Shown here one piece after another: positions 1 through 5,994 of a stretch of 5,994 nucleotides of DNA (within the stretch, counting starts at the first letter, position 1; each line of letters begins with the position of its first letter). The stretch is from positions 1-5,994 of the forward strand of contig URZN01000088.1 in assembly GCA_900552345.1 (NCBI GenBank), in the 5' to 3' direction. This DNA is from an uncultured Collinsella sp. (GTDB lineage: Bacteria > Actinomycetota > Coriobacteriia > Coriobacteriales > Coriobacteriaceae). The position numbers were made by a program, and so were the translations under genes. Under the pieces are notes generated by a model, which saw only the letters and a list, made by a program, of their open reading frames with translations, did not search any database and was not told where the DNA came from.

Positions 1-1635
1 GAGCATATACGGCCAGGCACGCTCGGCAAACGAACGGGCCGAGACGATCGGCGCCATCGGCAACATGCGGCGGGCAGCCTCACCCTGTCGAACGAGCATC
101 ATCAGCAGCGAGCAGGCCTCAGGCTTGCCAGCGGCCATCGGGATGTCGTCGAAAGATCGATTGCGGTCCACGTGCGCCTCGAGCGCGCCATCGACCTCAC
201 CCGGCTCAAGCCCGCCGAGCAGCTGCGCCGCGCGGTCGAGCATGTCGACCGGACCGTCAAGCGTCGAGAGCGCCCGCGCCAGCACGCGCTCCATGCAATC
301 CTCCACCGCGTTGAGCGTCACGAGCTCCTGCGGCACCACGGCAGACGTGCGGTTGCGCACGCGCGCCACAAACTCGAGCGTCGACAGGTATACGTCACCA
401 AAGGGTGCATAATCGCCCTGGTAGCCACCGCAAAGCGCGGGCGCCGCCAGCGCGTACTCAGTTTTGGACAGCGGGGTCAACGCCATCGCACCCAGCTCGA
501 GCGCCGTATCCTCCAGCATGAGGCCCAGCGTGCGAGAGCGCAGGCGCTCGGCGTCGCCCGCCGACACATCGCGGTCGAGCACACGCGCGGCATCCGGCGC
601 ATCACGCTCAACCGTACGAATATGCAGGCGCTCGGCAATGGCGCGAACGGCGGCGCAACGGGCGGCTTCGGCCTCTTCCTGCGCCGGCGTAAAGATGCGG
701 TTGCGCCCCAGCACCAGGCCGACCACATTGCGCGGACCCAGGGCGTCGACGGCAAGCGCCGCCAGTAGGGACGACGGCAAGTCGCCCTCGAGCGCCACCA
801 CGGCGCGCGACGTACCGCGGGCGCGGGCGTTATCGCGAACGGCGAGCACCAGCGCCTGCCACAGCCATTCCTCGGAGCGAAACTCGGGCAGCTCGTGGTC
901 CTCCAAGGCATCGAGCATCACACCGCGCTGGATCTCCTGAACCAGTAGGCTCTCCTCAAAACACGGCGCTTGGGCCACCACGCGGCCGCAGTCGTCGAGC
1001 ACAAACGAGCCGCCGGTATACACCGATTCGTCGTACGCACCAATCGGCGCCATGCAGGCAAACCACACGCTGCGCTTGGATGCGATCTTGCGGTAGGCTC
1101 CGCTGCGCACGGCGGCGATCGCGGCGGTCTCGCGGTCGGTCATATCGAATGCGTTGAACTGGAAATAGGCAATGAGATCGACACCGGTCGGCAGCATCTC
1201 GAGCTCGCGGTCCAGGTCAAAGATCACCGCGATGCGCACGCCGTCCACGTCGAACACCGGCGGCGCCCAACGCGCGTCGTTGCTCTCGCCACGCTGCAGG
1301 GCAATGCTCGAACGGGCCGGCACCACATGGCCGTCCTTGAGCATCATGTAGTCGAGCAGGGGCTGGCCCTCAAACGAAACTGCCGCGGGCACGATGCAGA
1401 TCATATCGAGCTCTTGGATACGCTCGGCGACGCCGGTCAAGCCGGCAAGTATGTCGTGCTCAAAGTCGGCAGCGCCCACCAGGCCGCCGGGCAGGGCTCC
1501 CATAAAGAGCGGAGCCGGCACGCACAACACGCGCGCACCGCGCTCATGGGCCAGGCGCGCCTGGTCCTCGATGCGACCGCAGATACCCTCAATATCACCC
1601 AGGCGCATATCGATCTGTGCAAGTGCGAGCTTCAT
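1..1635 (-). CDS. NAD+ synthetase-like two-domain protein (probable catalytically dead NadE paralog), 3' end outside window
   Basis: I translated this frame by hand: ATG at 1635 is followed by 545 codons without a stop up to the left edge. Residues 1-245 resemble the nitrilase-type glutaminase domain of glutamine-dependent NAD+ synthetases: opening KLALAQIDMRLGDIEG, then YDESVYTGGSFVLDDCGRVV at 201-220, as in the family's GGQDE...F.GGS segment. Residues 255-545 resemble the NAD synthase domain: LLAALAVDALGPRNVVGLVL at 290-309, GDYAPFGDV at 407-415, and a C-terminal R-x-LP-x-API-S-RSF-ERAWPY stretch at 523-543. That stretch sits near the family's usual end, so little is probably missing. The glutaminase triad is absent by my alignment: Glu becomes A41, Lys becomes S109 or S110, and Cys becomes F139. 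The ATP loop SGGxDS reads E283-G-D-L-P-S288, the TGNKSE motif reads TPLSKTE (387-393), and YGD reads CGG (402-404). In an active enzyme ammonia from glutamine would amidate deamido-NAD+ using ATP; here neither activity is expected. Start choice is supported by AAAGGG at 1648-1643, seven bases upstream. Homology is well supported; function is unknown. Confidence 0.85.
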   Translation of the reverse strand, partial: MKLALAQIDMRLGDIEGICGRIEDQARLAHERGARVLCVPAPLFMGALPGGLVGAADFEHDILAGLTGVAERIQELDMICIVPAAVSFEGQPLLDYMMLKDGHVVPARSSIALQRGESNDARWAPPVFDVDGVRIAVIFDLDRELEMLPTGVDLIAYFQFNAFDMTDRETAAIAAVRSGAYRKIASKRSVWFACMAPIGAYDESVYTGGSFVLDDCGRVVAQAPCFEESLLVQEIQRGVMLDALEDHELPEFRSEEWLWQALVLAVRDNARARGTSRAVVALEGDLPSSLLAALAVDALGPRNVVGLVLGRNRIFTPAQEEAEAARCAAVRAIAERLHIRTVERDAPDAARVLDRDVSAGDAERLRSRTLGLMLEDTALELGAMALTPLSKTEYALAAPALCGGYQGDYAPFGDVYLSTLEFVARVRNRTSAVVPQELVTLNAVEDCMERVLARALSTLDGPVDMLDRAAQLLGGLEPGEVDGALEAHVDRNRSFDDIPMAAGKPEACSLLMMLVRQGEAARRMLPMAPIVSARSFAERAWPYML

Positions 1636-1642
1636 GGCTCAG

Positions 1643-1648
1643 CCCTTT
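1643..1648 (-). promoter_or_regulatory. Shine-Dalgarno of the NadE-like gene
   Basis: On the minus strand GGAAAGGGCTGAGCC precedes the ATG at 1635. AAAGGG lies seven bases upstream of the start, a suitable spacing. It is a weaker match than the ribosome binding sites of the two genes upstream, but no better start with a site is seen nearby. Confidence 0.55.
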
Positions 1649-1674
1649 CCGTCGTAAACCGTCGCTATCGCAGT

Positions 1675-1706
1675 AAAAGCGCCGGCCGCATGATGCAGTC
1701 GGCGCT
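1675..1706 (-). terminator. Putative intrinsic terminator or attenuator between the superoxide reductase and the NadE-like gene
   Basis: On the minus strand AGCGCCG (1706-1700) pairs perfectly with CGGCGCT (1684-1678). The 15-base loop contains a further small GCA/TGC inverted repeat. The stem is followed at once by TTTT (1678-1675, sharing the last stem base). A GC-rich seven-base-pair stem with a U-run is the form of a Rho-independent terminator. The T-run is short, so termination may be partial. It lies 46 bases after the superoxide reductase stop codon and 39 bases before the NadE-like start, so it could either end the upstream transcript or act in the leader of the downstream gene. Confidence 0.55.
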
Positions 1707-1726
1707 CGCATGTGCATATGCTAGCT

Positions 1727-1732
1727 ATGATA
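1727..1732 (-). promoter_or_regulatory. Weak -10-like hexamer upstream of the NadE-like gene
   Basis: TATCAT on the minus strand matches the TATAAT consensus at five of six positions. No convincing -35 hexamer is found 16-18 bases upstream, where the sequence is GC-rich and includes the end of the superoxide reductase gene. If it is used, transcription would start near 1720 and the leader would contain the 1706-1675 hairpin. This is a guess from a single hexamer. Confidence 0.15.
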
Positions 1733-1752
1733 CCCCGAGCGGGGGCGCGCTC

Positions 1753-2115
1753 CTAGAACGTCGCGGACCACAGCCCGTGCAGGTTGCAATAGGCATAGAC
1801 GGTACCGGTCTTGGAGCCGCCGGCAAAAAACGTCGCGGGCTTCATGCCGGGCTCAAGGTAATGGACCTCCAGACGGCCCTCGGCCTCAAGGGCGATCCAC
1901 TCGATGTAGTGCTCGGGCACCATAGGGTGCTCGACCGAGCCCACGCGCGCACGGATCACGTGACCGTCGCGCTCGCTCTCGACGACCGGCACGTGCTTCT
2001 CGTGCGCCGCGTCCTCGGTGTTCGCGGTCAGCTCTGTGCAGCCGGCGGGGGTTGCAACGTCGTTGCCAAGGGCGGCAATGAGCTTGCCGTCGGGGTCCTT
2101 AAAGAATTTCGCCAT
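1753..2115 (-). CDS. Superoxide reductase (desulfoferrodoxin/neelaredoxin family), rubredoxin-type centre I lost
   Basis: The 120-residue product is a cytoplasmic non-haem iron enzyme that reduces superoxide to hydrogen peroxide without making oxygen; in this family electrons usually come from rubredoxin. The catalytic centre II ligands are all visible: E39-K40-H41 in EKHVPVV, H63 and H69 in VEHPMVPEHYIEW, and C110 and H113 in YCNLHGLW. In two-iron desulfoferrodoxins the first 37 or so residues form a desulforedoxin domain with a CxxC and a CC pair. Here that stretch keeps its length but has a single cysteine, C26, so no FeCys4 centre can form. This resembles the class III arrangement known from Treponema pallidum. 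The start is the ATG at 2115, because AGGAG lies six bases upstream. The same frame stays open for another 47 codons upstream, but that extension has no family similarity. The gene is flanked by 150- and 117-base gaps and is probably transcribed alone or from its own promoter. Confidence 0.93.
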   Translation of the reverse strand: MAKFFKDPDGKLIAALGNDVATPAGCTELTANTEDAAHEKHVPVVESERDGHVIRARVGSVEHPMVPEHYIEWIALEAEGRLEVHYLEPGMKPATFFAGGSKTGTVYAYCNLHGLWSATF

Positions 2116-2121
2116 GATGTT

Positions 2122-2126
2122 CTCCT
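2122..2126 (-). promoter_or_regulatory. Shine-Dalgarno that fixes the superoxide reductase start
   Basis: The minus strand reads AAAGGAGAACATC before the ATG at 2115. AGGAG is six bases from the start codon. This decides between the 120-residue protein and a longer 167-residue frame whose first 47 residues resemble no desulfoferrodoxin. Confidence 0.85.
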
Positions 2127-2155
2127 TTGCTGATGTGCCGATGTTCTCGATGCTT

Positions 2156-2228
2156 CTTATGCCCAAAGGCAAGCGAACCATCCACGGCATCGCAAATGAA
2201 CACATAACGAGCGGGGACGATGGGGCAA
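2156..2228 (-). promoter_or_regulatory. Candidate promoter region for the superoxide reductase gene
   Basis: Two weak sigma-70-like pairs can be drawn on the minus strand. One is TTGCCC (2228-2223) with TATGTG (2206-2201) at a 16-base spacing, giving a leader of about 80 bases. The other is TGGATG (2184-2179) with CATAAG (2161-2156) at a 17-base spacing. Both match the consensus poorly, so neither is assigned firmly. The 150-base gap and the inverted repeats after the preceding gene make a separate promoter plausible. Confidence 0.25.
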
Positions 2229-2255
2229 CGTGCGCTATCCGCCCTGGCGGCCCCA
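2221..2255 (-). repeat. Nested inverted repeats just after the SNF2 gene, possible terminator without U-run
   Basis: On the minus strand TGGGGC (2255-2250) is complementary to GCCCCA (2226-2221). The stretch between them begins with the near-palindrome CCGCCAGGGCGG (2250-2239), which overlaps the outer arm by one base. In addition ACCCGCTCGGGT (2266-2255) overlaps the SNF2 stop codon. These could fold into GC-rich hairpins at the 3' end of the SNF2 message. No T-run follows, so a standard intrinsic terminator is not supported. Confidence 0.35.
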
Positions 2256-2265
2256 CCCGAGCGGG

Positions 2266-5200
2266 TTAGCGCCCGTCGCCGCCGAGCAGTGCCAGAACAT
2301 CCTCGCGGGTAAACAGCGCCGAGGAGATGCCGTCGCCGCCGAGCACGCTGTTGACCAGGTCGCGTTTGGACTCCTGCATCTGCATGATGCGCTCCTCGAT
2401 CGTGTCCTTGGCGATGAGCTTGTACACGGTCACGGTATGTTGCTGGCCAATACGGTGCGCGCGGTCGGTCGCCTGGTCCTGCGCGGCCACGTTCCACCAC
2501 GGGTCGTAGTGGATGACCACGTCGGCCGCCGTCAGGTTGAGGCCCACGCCGCCCGCCTTGAGCGAGATCAGAAACACCGGCACCTCGCCCGCCTGGAACT
2601 GCGCGACCATCTTGGCGCGGCTCTCCTTAGACGATGCGCCCGTGAGCTTAAGAAAGCCGATGTCCTCCTTGGCCAGGCGCTTGCCAATGATATCGAGCAT
2701 GCCCGTGAACTGGCTGAACAGCAGAATGTGGTGCCCGCCGTCGAGCGCACCGTGCACGAGCTCCATGCAAGCGTCGAGCTTGGCGCTCCCTGCCTTGTAG
2801 TCCTCGTAGTGTAGATGCGGGTCGCAGCAGATCTGGCGCAGCTTGGTGAGCTCGGCGAGCACCTTGAGCTTGTCTTTCTTAAACTCGGATGCCTCGCGAT
2901 GCTGCACCTGCTGGGCGATACGGTCTTGGTTGGCCAGGTAGAGCTTGCGCTGCTCGCCGGTGAGCTGTGCCATGACGGTGTCTTCGATCTTCTCGGGCAG
3001 GTCGGCCACCACGTCTTCCTTAACGCGGCGCAGCACAAACGGCGACACGAGCGCTTGCAAGCGAGCGGCGCTGTCACCCTCGGCGTGCTCGACCGGGCTT
3101 TCGAAGCGCTTGGCAAACGACTCGCGCGAGCCAAGCAGGCCCGGCATCAAAAAGTCGAAGATGCTCCAGAGCTCGGACAAGCGGTTTTCGATGGGCGTGC
3201 CCGTCAGGGCAAAGCGCACGCCGGCAGGCAGACGCTTGGCGGCGTGCGCCACCTGCGTGAGCGGGTTTTTAATGTACTGGGCCTCGTCGAGCACCACACG
3301 GGCAAAGTCCTGCTCGGCATACTCGTCGATATCGCGCCGCATGAGGTCATACGACGTTATGACCACGTTATGCTCGTCAGCGCCGGCTATCTGCACGCGG
3401 CGCTGCGCCTTGGCGCCCACGATAGCGCACACGTCGAGCGAAGGCGCAAAGCGCTCCAGCTCGGCGGTCCAGTTATACACGAGCGACGCAGGGCACACCA
3501 CGAGCGTGGGCTTGGCATCCCCCGCCTCCACGCGCGCCAGGATATGCGCGATCATCTGCAGTGTTTTGCCCAAGCCCATATCGTCGGCCAAGATACCGCC
3601 GAGGCCCAGGTGCTCGAGCGAGCCGAGCCACTGGTAGCCGTCGACCTGATAGCCGCGCAGTGTGGCCTTGAGCGAGACCGGCACCGTAAAGTCCATCTTG
3701 CCGAGCGTATCCAAGCGCTCGACGGTGCGACGGAACGCAGCGTCGCGATCGGCTTCGAGCTCGGGCGTGCGCGCAAGCATGCTGTCGACAAACAGGGTAC
3801 TCGACGCGGGAAGCGACACGCCGTCGAGCAGGTCGACAGCATCGACCCCCAGGTCCTCGGCAAGACCAAACGCGGCGCGGGCACCCTCGTCCAGGCGAAT
3901 GATGTCGCCCGACGTGAGACGCGCAAACGTCTGGTGACGCTTGTAGGAGTCAAGGTAGATGGCAAGGTCTGCCGCCGAAAGGCCGCTCGCGCCCAGTTCG
4001 ACATCGAGCAGGTTACTCTTGACGGTCGCGCGCACCGAAAGCTTGGGCGCAGGGCGGACCGAGACCTGGCGCAGGCGGTCACTGAGCATGACCTCGCCCA
4101 GCTCGGACAGGGCAGACAGGCCCTCGGTCAGCAAGTGGAACAGGCTCTCGTCATCGCGTTCCTCAAACGCCAGGCCGCCCTCGTAAAAGTCGAAATACAG
4201 GGCCGCCGTATCCATAACGCGAAACTCTGCCATCTCGTCGCGCGGCGGCACGCCCGGGCGCCGCTCTTCGAAGGGGCTGCCCGGAGCGCCCAGGCTAAAG
4301 AGATCTGCCGACCAGTCGCCGTAGGAAACCGTAATCTTGCAGGTCACAAGCCCGTCATCGACACCGATTGCCATGGCAAAGCTCGGCTCGGGCGCCACGG
4401 TGTCGAGCACGGCGGGAGCGGTGAGGCCAGTGTATTCGCGCAGCACGGGCAGTGCCATGCGGCAGAATTCGCCCACCTGTTCGGCGGCGATATGGACCGG
4501 CGTGCGACAGGGCAGCAGACGCGACAGAAACGGTGCGGCATGCTGGGCAAACGCCGCATCGGCGCGGCGCGCGCGGTGCGTGTCGACCAGATAGGCAACG
4601 TCGCCCGAGACAAAGCAGTACATATCGGCGGGCAGACGCAGGTCGTAGCTGCCACCGGCCGCCGGCGCGATCTTGGCGGCAAGGAGCGGCGGCTGTTTTG
4701 CCGAGGCCTCGTCCTCCCCCACCGGCGACAACTCAACCGCTACCTCGTAGGAACGATGCGTCGTCGTTCCCCGCGACCAGGCGGGCTCAAAGGAAATGGT
4801 CCGGCCACACAGCAAGTCCAGCATGTATACGATGTCATGCTCGGACAGCGGCAGTTGACGCTCGGCGACAAAGCCGCTGCGTGCAAAATCGTACGACGCC
4901 GAACGCGAACTCGTGATGTCGCTCAGATACACAACCGTTGCCACAACAAGGTCGAGCAGACGCACCGAAACCTCGTCAAAGGCCTCGGGCGTATGGAGGA
5001 ATGTGAGCTTCTTGCCGTACGAGAACGTGCCGCCGCGCACGTAGGCGGCGGCCATGCCGTCGATGTCCTTGACCACGTAGGACACCGAGCCGCATCGGAT
5101 GCGAAGCTCGAGCGCCCAGCTAAAGCGGTCGGCGAACAGCGGATTGTAGTACGGCACCAGCGAGGGCTCCAACACCGCCTTGGGGGCATCGGGGTCGACA

Positions 5201-5730
5201 GTGCCGGCGAGCTTGCGGCGCATGCCCGCCAACTCATCCATGCGCGCGTCCGAAAGATCGGAGAGCGCCTTCATGAGGCTCGGGCTCGTGGGAACTGGCG
5301 CCGGGAAGGGAAAGTTAGGGTTGACCGCCGGTGCGGCAGACGCAGGACGCGCGGCTTGCTTGGGCGCCGCCGTAAACGTGCGGACCGGCGTGCGCAGCCC
5401 CTCAACAGGCTCAATGCCGCTGGCGTCCAGGTACGCTAGCGCCGTGGCGATGGCGTGCTTGCACATGCCGGGGTAGCGATAGGCAGCGGGGCAATCGCAG
5501 TCGTAGTCGATCACCTCGTGCTCGTCCATGTCGAGCGCCACGTGCGTCTTGTACAGGTCACCGCGCGAGCCGCGCACTGAACCCTCAACCGTCACGTTCT
5601 TGGAGAAGCGCGAGCCGCTGTCCTCGATCGACAGCACGGCGCCGTTGAGCATGAGCGAGCGGCCCTTCATAAAGGTGCCGCTCAGCGCCGCCTCTTTCCG
5701 GAGCGCCTGCACAAACGTCCCCTGCGCCAT
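2266..5730 (-). CDS. SNF2-family DNA-dependent ATPase/helicase-like protein with SWIM zinc finger
   Basis: The 1154-residue protein is expected to bind DNA and use ATP hydrolysis to translocate on it or remodel protein-DNA complexes; its target in bacteria is not known. A SWIM zinc finger is seen near the N-terminus as C78-x-C80, then C90-x-H92. A low-complexity Ala/Pro linker follows (about 118-150). The middle (roughly 190-650) corresponds by position to the bacterial SNF2-associated region. The SNF2 ATPase core then shows GYQVDGYQWL (693-702), Walker A DDMGLGKT (716-723), Walker B DEAQ (815-818) and TGTPIENRLSELW (843-855). The second RecA-like lobe has LLFSQF (1003-1008), AGGVGLNLTAADVVIHYDPWWN (1059-1080, split here by function into motif V and the WWN) and QATDRAHRIGQ (1086-1096) with the arginine finger region. 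All key motifs are intact and length is normal for bacterial SWIM-SNF2 proteins. ATG at 5730 is preferred over a TTG at 5760 because GGAGG lies five bases before it. It begins 38 bases after the dnaE-like stop, suggesting one transcript. Confidence 0.96.
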   Translation of the reverse strand: MAQGTFVQALRKEAALSGTFMKGRSLMLNGAVLSIEDSGSRFSKNVTVEGSVRGSRGDLYKTHVALDMDEHEVIDYDCDCPAAYRYPGMCKHAIATALAYLDASGIEPVEGLRTPVRTFTAAPKQAARPASAAPAVNPNFPFPAPVPTSPSLMKALSDLSDARMDELAGMRRKLAGTVDPDAPKAVLEPSLVPYYNPLFADRFSWALELRIRCGSVSYVVKDIDGMAAAYVRGGTFSYGKKLTFLHTPEAFDEVSVRLLDLVVATVVYLSDITSSRSASYDFARSGFVAERQLPLSEHDIVYMLDLLCGRTISFEPAWSRGTTTHRSYEVAVELSPVGEDEASAKQPPLLAAKIAPAAGGSYDLRLPADMYCFVSGDVAYLVDTHRARRADAAFAQHAAPFLSRLLPCRTPVHIAAEQVGEFCRMALPVLREYTGLTAPAVLDTVAPEPSFAMAIGVDDGLVTCKITVSYGDWSADLFSLGAPGSPFEERRPGVPPRDEMAEFRVMDTAALYFDFYEGGLAFEERDDESLFHLLTEGLSALSELGEVMLSDRLRQVSVRPAPKLSVRATVKSNLLDVELGASGLSAADLAIYLDSYKRHQTFARLTSGDIIRLDEGARAAFGLAEDLGVDAVDLLDGVSLPASSTLFVDSMLARTPELEADRDAAFRRTVERLDTLGKMDFTVPVSLKATLRGYQVDGYQWLGSLEHLGLGGILADDMGLGKTLQMIAHILARVEAGDAKPTLVVCPASLVYNWTAELERFAPSLDVCAIVGAKAQRRVQIAGADEHNVVITSYDLMRRDIDEYAEQDFARVVLDEAQYIKNPLTQVAHAAKRLPAGVRFALTGTPIENRLSELWSIFDFLMPGLLGSRESFAKRFESPVEHAEGDSAARLQALVSPFVLRRVKEDVVADLPEKIEDTVMAQLTGEQRKLYLANQDRIAQQVQHREASEFKKDKLKVLAELTKLRQICCDPHLHYEDYKAGSAKLDACMELVHGALDGGHHILLFSQFTGMLDIIGKRLAKEDIGFLKLTGASSKESRAKMVAQFQAGEVPVFLISLKAGGVGLNLTAADVVIHYDPWWNVAAQDQATDRAHRIGQQHTVTVYKLIAKDTIEERIMQMQESKRDLVNSVLGGDGISSALFTREDVLALLGGDGR

Positions 5731-5735
5731 CACTT

Positions 5736-5740
5736 CCTCC
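5736..5740 (-). promoter_or_regulatory. Strong Shine-Dalgarno that fixes the SNF2 gene start
   Basis: GGAGGAAGTG directly precedes the ATG at 5730 on the minus strand, so GGAGG stands five bases from the start. The upstream in-frame TTG at 5760 has no comparable site and would add ten residues, some of them encoded by the Shine-Dalgarno itself. The shorter 1154-residue product is therefore preferred. Confidence 0.85.
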
Positions 5741-5768
5741 AATCTCGCGCGGACCAGCAACGCCGTCC

Positions 5769-5994
5769 CTAGATAACCGTCACGCGGCCCTGGTTACCCA
5801 CGATGGCCTTGGCCTCGGCCAGCAGCGGAATCGAGCGCGCGTTGACCTTGGCAGGTACCTCGGCGCGCAGCACGCGCCCGTCTACCTGCTCGATAAAGAT
5901 CTCCACGCGGTCGCCGCCCGGGTTAGCGGTGAGCACCGTGGCCAGGCGCGCCATATTGCCCTGGCTAAAGCGGCTGTTGGGCACCATGACCTCA
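5769..5994 (-). CDS. dnaE: C-terminus of DNA polymerase III alpha subunit (DnaE-like), 5' part outside window
   Basis: Only the last 74 complete codons are inside the window; the frame is open to the right edge and ends with TAG at 5771-5769. The ATG at 5987 is probably internal, since Glu and Val codons precede it in frame. The visible residues follow the pattern of the DnaE C-terminal domain: a short strand (VMVPNSRF), a helix (NMARLATVLTANPGG), then VEIFIEQVDGRVLRAEVP and a final helix and strand (SIPLLAEAKAIVGNQGRVTVI). The pattern L...L..NPGxxxVEIFIE...G is typical of this region, where replicative polymerases carry parts that contact DNA or clamp-loader partners. Because the catalytic PHP and polymerase domains cannot be seen, the identification rests on this tail alone. 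The SNF2 gene follows after 38 bases, probably in the same transcript. Confidence 0.7.
   Translation of the reverse strand, partial: EVMVPNSRFSQGNMARLATVLTANPGGDRVEIFIEQVDGRVLRAEVPAKVNARSIPLLAEAKAIVGNQGRVTVI

Noticed and set aside
477..911. A 144-codon minus-strand frame and other plus-strand frames at 65-940.
   Set aside because: The minus-strand frame is out of phase with the NadE-like gene, which spans 1635-1 without a stop. The product is Arg/Trp/Pro-rich and unrelated to anything recognisable, so these are frame shadows.
1..1635. Annotation of the left-hand gene as a functional NAD+ synthetase (nadE) or as a pseudogene.
   Set aside because: The catalytic residues of both domains are missing, so a functional call is not supported. 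The uninterrupted 545-codon frame and preserved scaffold argue against a decayed pseudogene.
1636..1752. A known NAD-responsive riboswitch in the leader of the NadE-like gene.
   Set aside because: I could not recognise the conserved sequence of any known NAD riboswitch; only a simple hairpin with a short T-run is visible.
970..2133. A 387-codon open frame on the plus strand across the NadE-like and superoxide reductase genes.
   Set aside because: It is antisense to two genes with clear family similarity and runs across the gap between them. Its composition is His/Arg/Ala-rich and no domain is visible.
2116..2256. N-terminal extension of the superoxide reductase to 167 residues.
   Set aside because: The extra 47 residues lie upstream of a good Shine-Dalgarno and show no family similarity. 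The 120-residue form fits the usual length of class I/III enzymes.
2099..2500. A 133-codon minus-strand frame bridging the end of the SNF2 gene and the start of the superoxide reductase.
   Set aside because: It overlaps the SNF2 C-terminus in another frame and has low-complexity Arg/Ala-rich content. The true ribosome binding sites support the other frames.
2815..5439. An 874-codon open frame on the plus strand.
   Set aside because: It lies fully antisense to the SNF2 gene, whose motifs are complete. The translation is rich in Arg, His, Gly and Ala with no recognisable domain, as expected for an antisense frame of GC-rich coding DNA.

Overview
The window is GC-rich (by eye about 60-65%), and all four recognisable genes lie on the minus strand. 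Transcription therefore runs from the right edge towards the left. Strong Shine-Dalgarno sequences, a superoxide reductase typical of anaerobes, and GC-biased codon use suggest an anaerobic high-GC bacterium. My best guess is a Coriobacteriia-type actinobacterium (Collinsella/Olsenella-like). This is inferred from style and gene content, not from a database match.

Layout in transcription order, right to left: (1) 5994-5769, the last 74 codons of what looks like the DNA polymerase III alpha subunit (dnaE), cut by the window edge. (2) 5730-2266, a complete 1154-residue SNF2-family DNA-dependent ATPase with an N-terminal SWIM zinc finger, 38 bases downstream and probably co-transcribed with gene 1. 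(3) A 150-base gap with inverted repeats and weak promoter-like hexamers. (4) 2115-1753, a 120-residue superoxide reductase with an intact catalytic iron site but a desulforedoxin-like N-terminal region that has lost its rubredoxin-type cysteines. (5) A 117-base gap with a hairpin plus T-run. (6) 1635-1, a protein homologous over its whole visible length (545 codons, open at the left edge) to glutamine-dependent NAD+ synthetase (nitrilase domain plus NAD synthase domain).

The most striking observation is gene 6. The two-domain fold signature is easily followed, yet the Glu-Lys-Cys triad of the glutaminase domain and the SGGxDS ATP pyrophosphatase loop of the synthetase domain are both replaced. 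The frame is uninterrupted for 545 codons. It therefore looks like a maintained double pseudoenzyme, not a working NadE and not a decayed pseudogene.

The dnaE/SNF2 pair suggests a DNA replication or repair transcription unit. The superoxide reductase is probably a separately expressed oxidative-stress gene. The role of the NadE-like protein is unknown. No RNA genes, mobile elements or CRISPR arrays were seen.
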